A stretch of 64,000 bases of DNA from Novosphingobium sp. SG919 (lineage in GTDB: Bacteria > Pseudomonadota > Alphaproteobacteria > Sphingomonadales > Sphingomonadaceae). The position numbers were made by a program, and so were the translations under genes. Below, one piece after another: positions 61,790 to 64,000 of this stretch. Every line of letters starts with the position of its first letter. Within the stretch, counting starts at the first letter, position 1. The stretch lies in NCBI RefSeq assembly GCF_012932495.1, contig NZ_JABCNG010000002.1:186001-250000 (forward strand). Direction: 5' to 3'. A model generated the notes under the pieces. That model saw nothing but the letters and a program-made list of their open reading frames with translations. It was not told where the DNA came from and searched no databases.

Positions 61790-64000
61790 TTACAGGCTGA
61801 AGCGGGCGTTGAGGCCCCAGGTGCGCGGCTGGATCGAATAAGTCAGGTTGGAATAGCCAAAGCCACTGCTCACCGCGATCGCGCCGGTGGTGTCGGTCAG
61901 ATTGTTGCAGAACACGTAGATGCCCATCTGCGGGTTCTCCACCCCCACGCGCAAGTTGGCCGTGGCATAGTTGCCGTAGGACGTGTGATAGGGATCGGTC
62001 GGGCGGAACGTGCCTTCCTGATGCCCGGTATAGGCACCATCGGCGCGCACCAGCCCGTCGAACCGCGAATTGAGCGCCCAGCTATAGCTGGCCGAAGCCG
62101 ACGCGGTGAGATCGGGGGTATTGGGGATCGGATCGCCCGCCTTGCCGGTAGACGCGGTGATCAGCACGGCCGAGGAAGACTGGTCCTGCGTCAGGTGCGC
62201 ATCGACATAGCCCAGCGCACCGTTCAGCGTGAGGCCCCGCAACGGGCGCGTGGTCAGGTCAACTTCCAGCCCGCGAATGCGCGCGTGGCCAGCGTTGGTG
62301 AGGAAGGCATAGAGCCCGTCGGCGGTGCGAGCCGAGCTTTGCATGTTGCTCCATTCGACATCGAACACCGCGCCGTTGAGCACCAGCTTGTCGCCCAGCC
62401 AGCTCGATTTCAGGCCCACTTCATAGTTCCACAGGCTGTCGGGCTTGTAGGATACCAGGTTGGCGGCAAGGCCGGGGATGTTGTTGGCCCCGCCGGGACG
62501 GAATCCCTTCGAAGCGCTGGCATAGACCATCACGCGCGGGGTGATGCGATAGTTGACGTTGAACTTTTCCAGCCAGCCGTTGGCCTTGGTCGTGGCGGCG
62601 CTATAGGGCGCGGCAGACGTACCGGTGTAATAGTTGGTGATATAGGACTGGCCGCTGGTGGTCTTGCTGTAATCGTAATAGCGCAGGCCACCGGTGATGG
62701 TCAGCCCGGGCAGCGGCTTGATCGAAACTTCGCCGAATCCGGCCACCTGGCGCGAGCGCGTCTCGACATAGCGATAGACCAGCGGGGTGATCGGCAGGGT
62801 GATCGATCCGTCGGCCGCGCTTTCGCTGATCACGTTGCTGTCGATGTGGTCGTTGCGCTTTTCGTAATAGACGCCGACCGTCCATTCCAGCCAGGCCGGC
62901 ATCTGCGCCGCGTTGGACGCCAACCGCGCTTCATAGTTCTGCGAATGGACCCAGGCCGGCTGATAGCCCACCGCCGGCAAGAGCGCGAGGCCCGTGGCGC
63001 GATAGGCGGCGAACTGGTCGGTGGTGCAGGCCGTGCCGCCCTGCGCGCGGGCGCACTGCGCGGTGGAATTGGCATAGGCAGCCACCGAGGGGGTGAAATC
63101 GACCGTGCGGATATAGTTGTAGTTGTAGTAGCTGGCCGTGCCGGTCAGCGTGGCAAAGCCAAGGTCGCGATCGGCCTTGAGATTGTAGAGCTGCATTTCG
63201 GTGTGGAACGGCAGCTGCGCGGTGGAATTGGTCTTGTAGCGGCCCACGCTGGGATACCAGCCCTGCTGATCGCGCGCGTCGCTTTTCTGATAGCTTGCCG
63301 TGGCCGTGATCGTGGTCAGTTCATCGGGCTTGAAACCGATGATGCCGCGCGCGCCCCAGTTGCTGGAGCGGTTGATGTTCTGCGTGCCGTAGGTGACATT
63401 GTCGATCCAGCCGGGCTTGCGCTCGCCATAGCCGACCACACGCACGGCCAGCTTGTCGGTCACCACCGGCAGGTTGACCATGCCGCGCAGGAAATAGCCG
63501 GCCGATCCGCCTTCGGTGGTGGTCACCTGGGTTTCGCCGCCCGCTTCCACCTTGTCGTAATCGGGCTTGTGGAAAATCACGCGCAGCGTGCCGGCCATCG
63601 AACTGGCGCCATAGAGCGTGCCCTGCGGCCCGCGCAACACTTCCACCCGCTCCACGTCGAACAAGTTGAGATCGGCGGCAACGGCGCCCGAATCCTGCGT
63701 CGTGCCCGATGGGCCGGTGACCGGGGTTTCATCGTAATAGAGGCCCACGGTCGCTTCGCCCGCCGCATTGACGCCACGGATCGAGATGCGGTTCGATCCG
63801 GCCACGCCGCTCGTCACGTTGAGGTTGGGGATCTGGCGGAAATAGTCGTTGAGCTGGGTGGCGCCGGTCTTGGCCAGGCCATCGCCGGAAATCGCCACGA
63901 TGCTGAGCGGCGTGGTCTGCACGGTGGACGTGCGATGCAGCGCGGTGACCACGATGTCATTGCCCGTGGAGGGGGCTTCCTCTGCCGGAACGGCTTGCGC
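61790..64000 (-). CDS. TonB-dependent receptor (N-terminus outside window)
   Basis: At least 736 residues are visible; the reading frame is open to the right edge, so the signal peptide lies outside. The visible part starts AQAVPAEEAPSTGNDIVVTA (TonB box NDIVVTAL), continues with the plug (LNDYFRQIPNLNVTSGVAGS; RISIRGVNAAGEATVGLYYD) and barrel, and ends WGLNARFSL. It is the common sphingomonad receptor type for organic compounds. With the amidohydrolase 14 bp downstream it probably serves uptake of an amide- or peptide-like substrate. Confidence 0.93.
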   Translation of the reverse strand, partial: AQAVPAEEAPSTGNDIVVTALHRTSTVQTTPLSIVAISGDGLAKTGATQLNDYFRQIPNLNVTSGVAGSNRISIRGVNAAGEATVGLYYDETPVTGPSGTTQDSGAVAADLNLFDVERVEVLRGPQGTLYGASSMAGTLRVIFHKPDYDKVEAGGETQVTTTEGGSAGYFLRGMVNLPVVTDKLAVRVVGYGERKPGWIDNVTYGTQNINRSSNWGARGIIGFKPDELTTITATASYQKSDARDQQGWYPSVGRYKTNSTAQLPFHTEMQLYNLKADRDLGFATLTGTASYYNYNYIRTVDFTPSVAAYANSTAQCARAQGGTACTTDQFAAYRATGLALLPAVGYQPAWVHSQNYEARLASNAAQMPAWLEWTVGVYYEKRNDHIDSNVISESAADGSITLPITPLVYRYVETRSRQVAGFGEVSIKPLPGLTITGGLRYYDYSKTTSGQSYITNYYTGTSAAPYSAATTKANGWLEKFNVNYRITPRVMVYASASKGFRPGGANNIPGLAANLVSYKPDSLWNYEVGLKSSWLGDKLVLNGAVFDVEWSNMQSSARTADGLYAFLTNAGHARIRGLEVDLTTRPLRGLTLNGALGYVDAHLTQDQSSSAVLITASTGKAGDPIPNTPDLTASASASYSWALNSRFDGLVRADGAYTGHQEGTFRPTDPYHTSYGNYATANLRVGVENPQMGIYVFCNNLTDTTGAIAVSSGFGYSNLTYSIQPRTWGLNARFSL

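Overview
The window is a GC-rich chromosomal segment. It most likely comes from an alphaproteobacterium of the Sphingomonadales, resembling Novosphingobium (inference). The reasons are four TonB-dependent receptor and OprB-type outer-membrane proteins serving sugar and peptide loci, a Trb/DUF2274 conjugation remnant typical of sphingomonads, bacteriochlorophyll genes bchI-bchD-bchO in an otherwise heterotrophic setting, and dense ATGA-type gene overlaps.

Left part (1-8 kb): a truncated LysR gene diverges from an aldehyde dehydrogenase / carboxymuconolactone-decarboxylase-like / quinone-oxidoreductase operon. Next comes an IS66-family element with a frameshifted tnpC, abutting a decapitated trbI plus a DUF2274 gene. 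This is a scar of a lost conjugative element. From 8 to 12.4 kb a TonB receptor is translationally coupled to a Tat-exported GH1 glycosidase, with a TetR gene upstream. From 12.4 to 13.86 kb there are only decayed transposase fragments.

Sucrose/fructan locus (13.88-27.42 kb): fructokinase, a MalEFGK-type ABC importer and a cytoplasmic GH32 fructosidase form one operon ending in a strong terminator. A 955-residue TonB receptor, a LacI-type regulator and an exported GH32 enzyme (with Glu in place of the usual nucleophile Asp) complete the locus. All three promoter regions carry the same palindrome, TGTCGACGTCGACA, placed 23 bp from a second operator that contains a TTGACG -35 box. This looks like one LacI regulon.

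Efflux locus (27.4-34.6 kb): an outer-membrane factor plus a FabZ-like hotdog protein lacking the catalytic His, a TetR regulator, and an MFP-RND operon. Matching GTGACC-N12-GGTCAC operators flank tetR. A roughly 750-bp stretch without a recognisable gene follows.

Bacteriochlorophyll locus (35.3-39.1 kb): bchI-bchD-bchO and a 40-residue membrane protein, preceded by a perfect TGT-N12-ACA palindrome of the PpsR/CrtJ type. An HxlR regulator then diverges from a PRISE-like SDR.

One-carbon locus (40.7-48.2 kb): heterotetrameric sarcosine oxidase soxBDAG with a downstream MFS transporter, divergent from purU. An MFS gene, a LysR gene, class I fructose-1,6-bisphosphatase and a Phd/VapC-type toxin-antitoxin pair follow.

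Fructose PTS (52.7-60.4 kb): a LacI-type regulator diverges from fruB (EIIA-HPr-EI fusion), fruK, fruA and an OprB porin, with AGAAAACGTTTTCT-like operators between them. The window ends with an M20D amidohydrolase coupled to a TonB receptor that runs off the right edge. The organism thus has two fructose routes: PTS uptake to fructose-1-phosphate, and intracellular sucrose hydrolysis followed by fructokinase.
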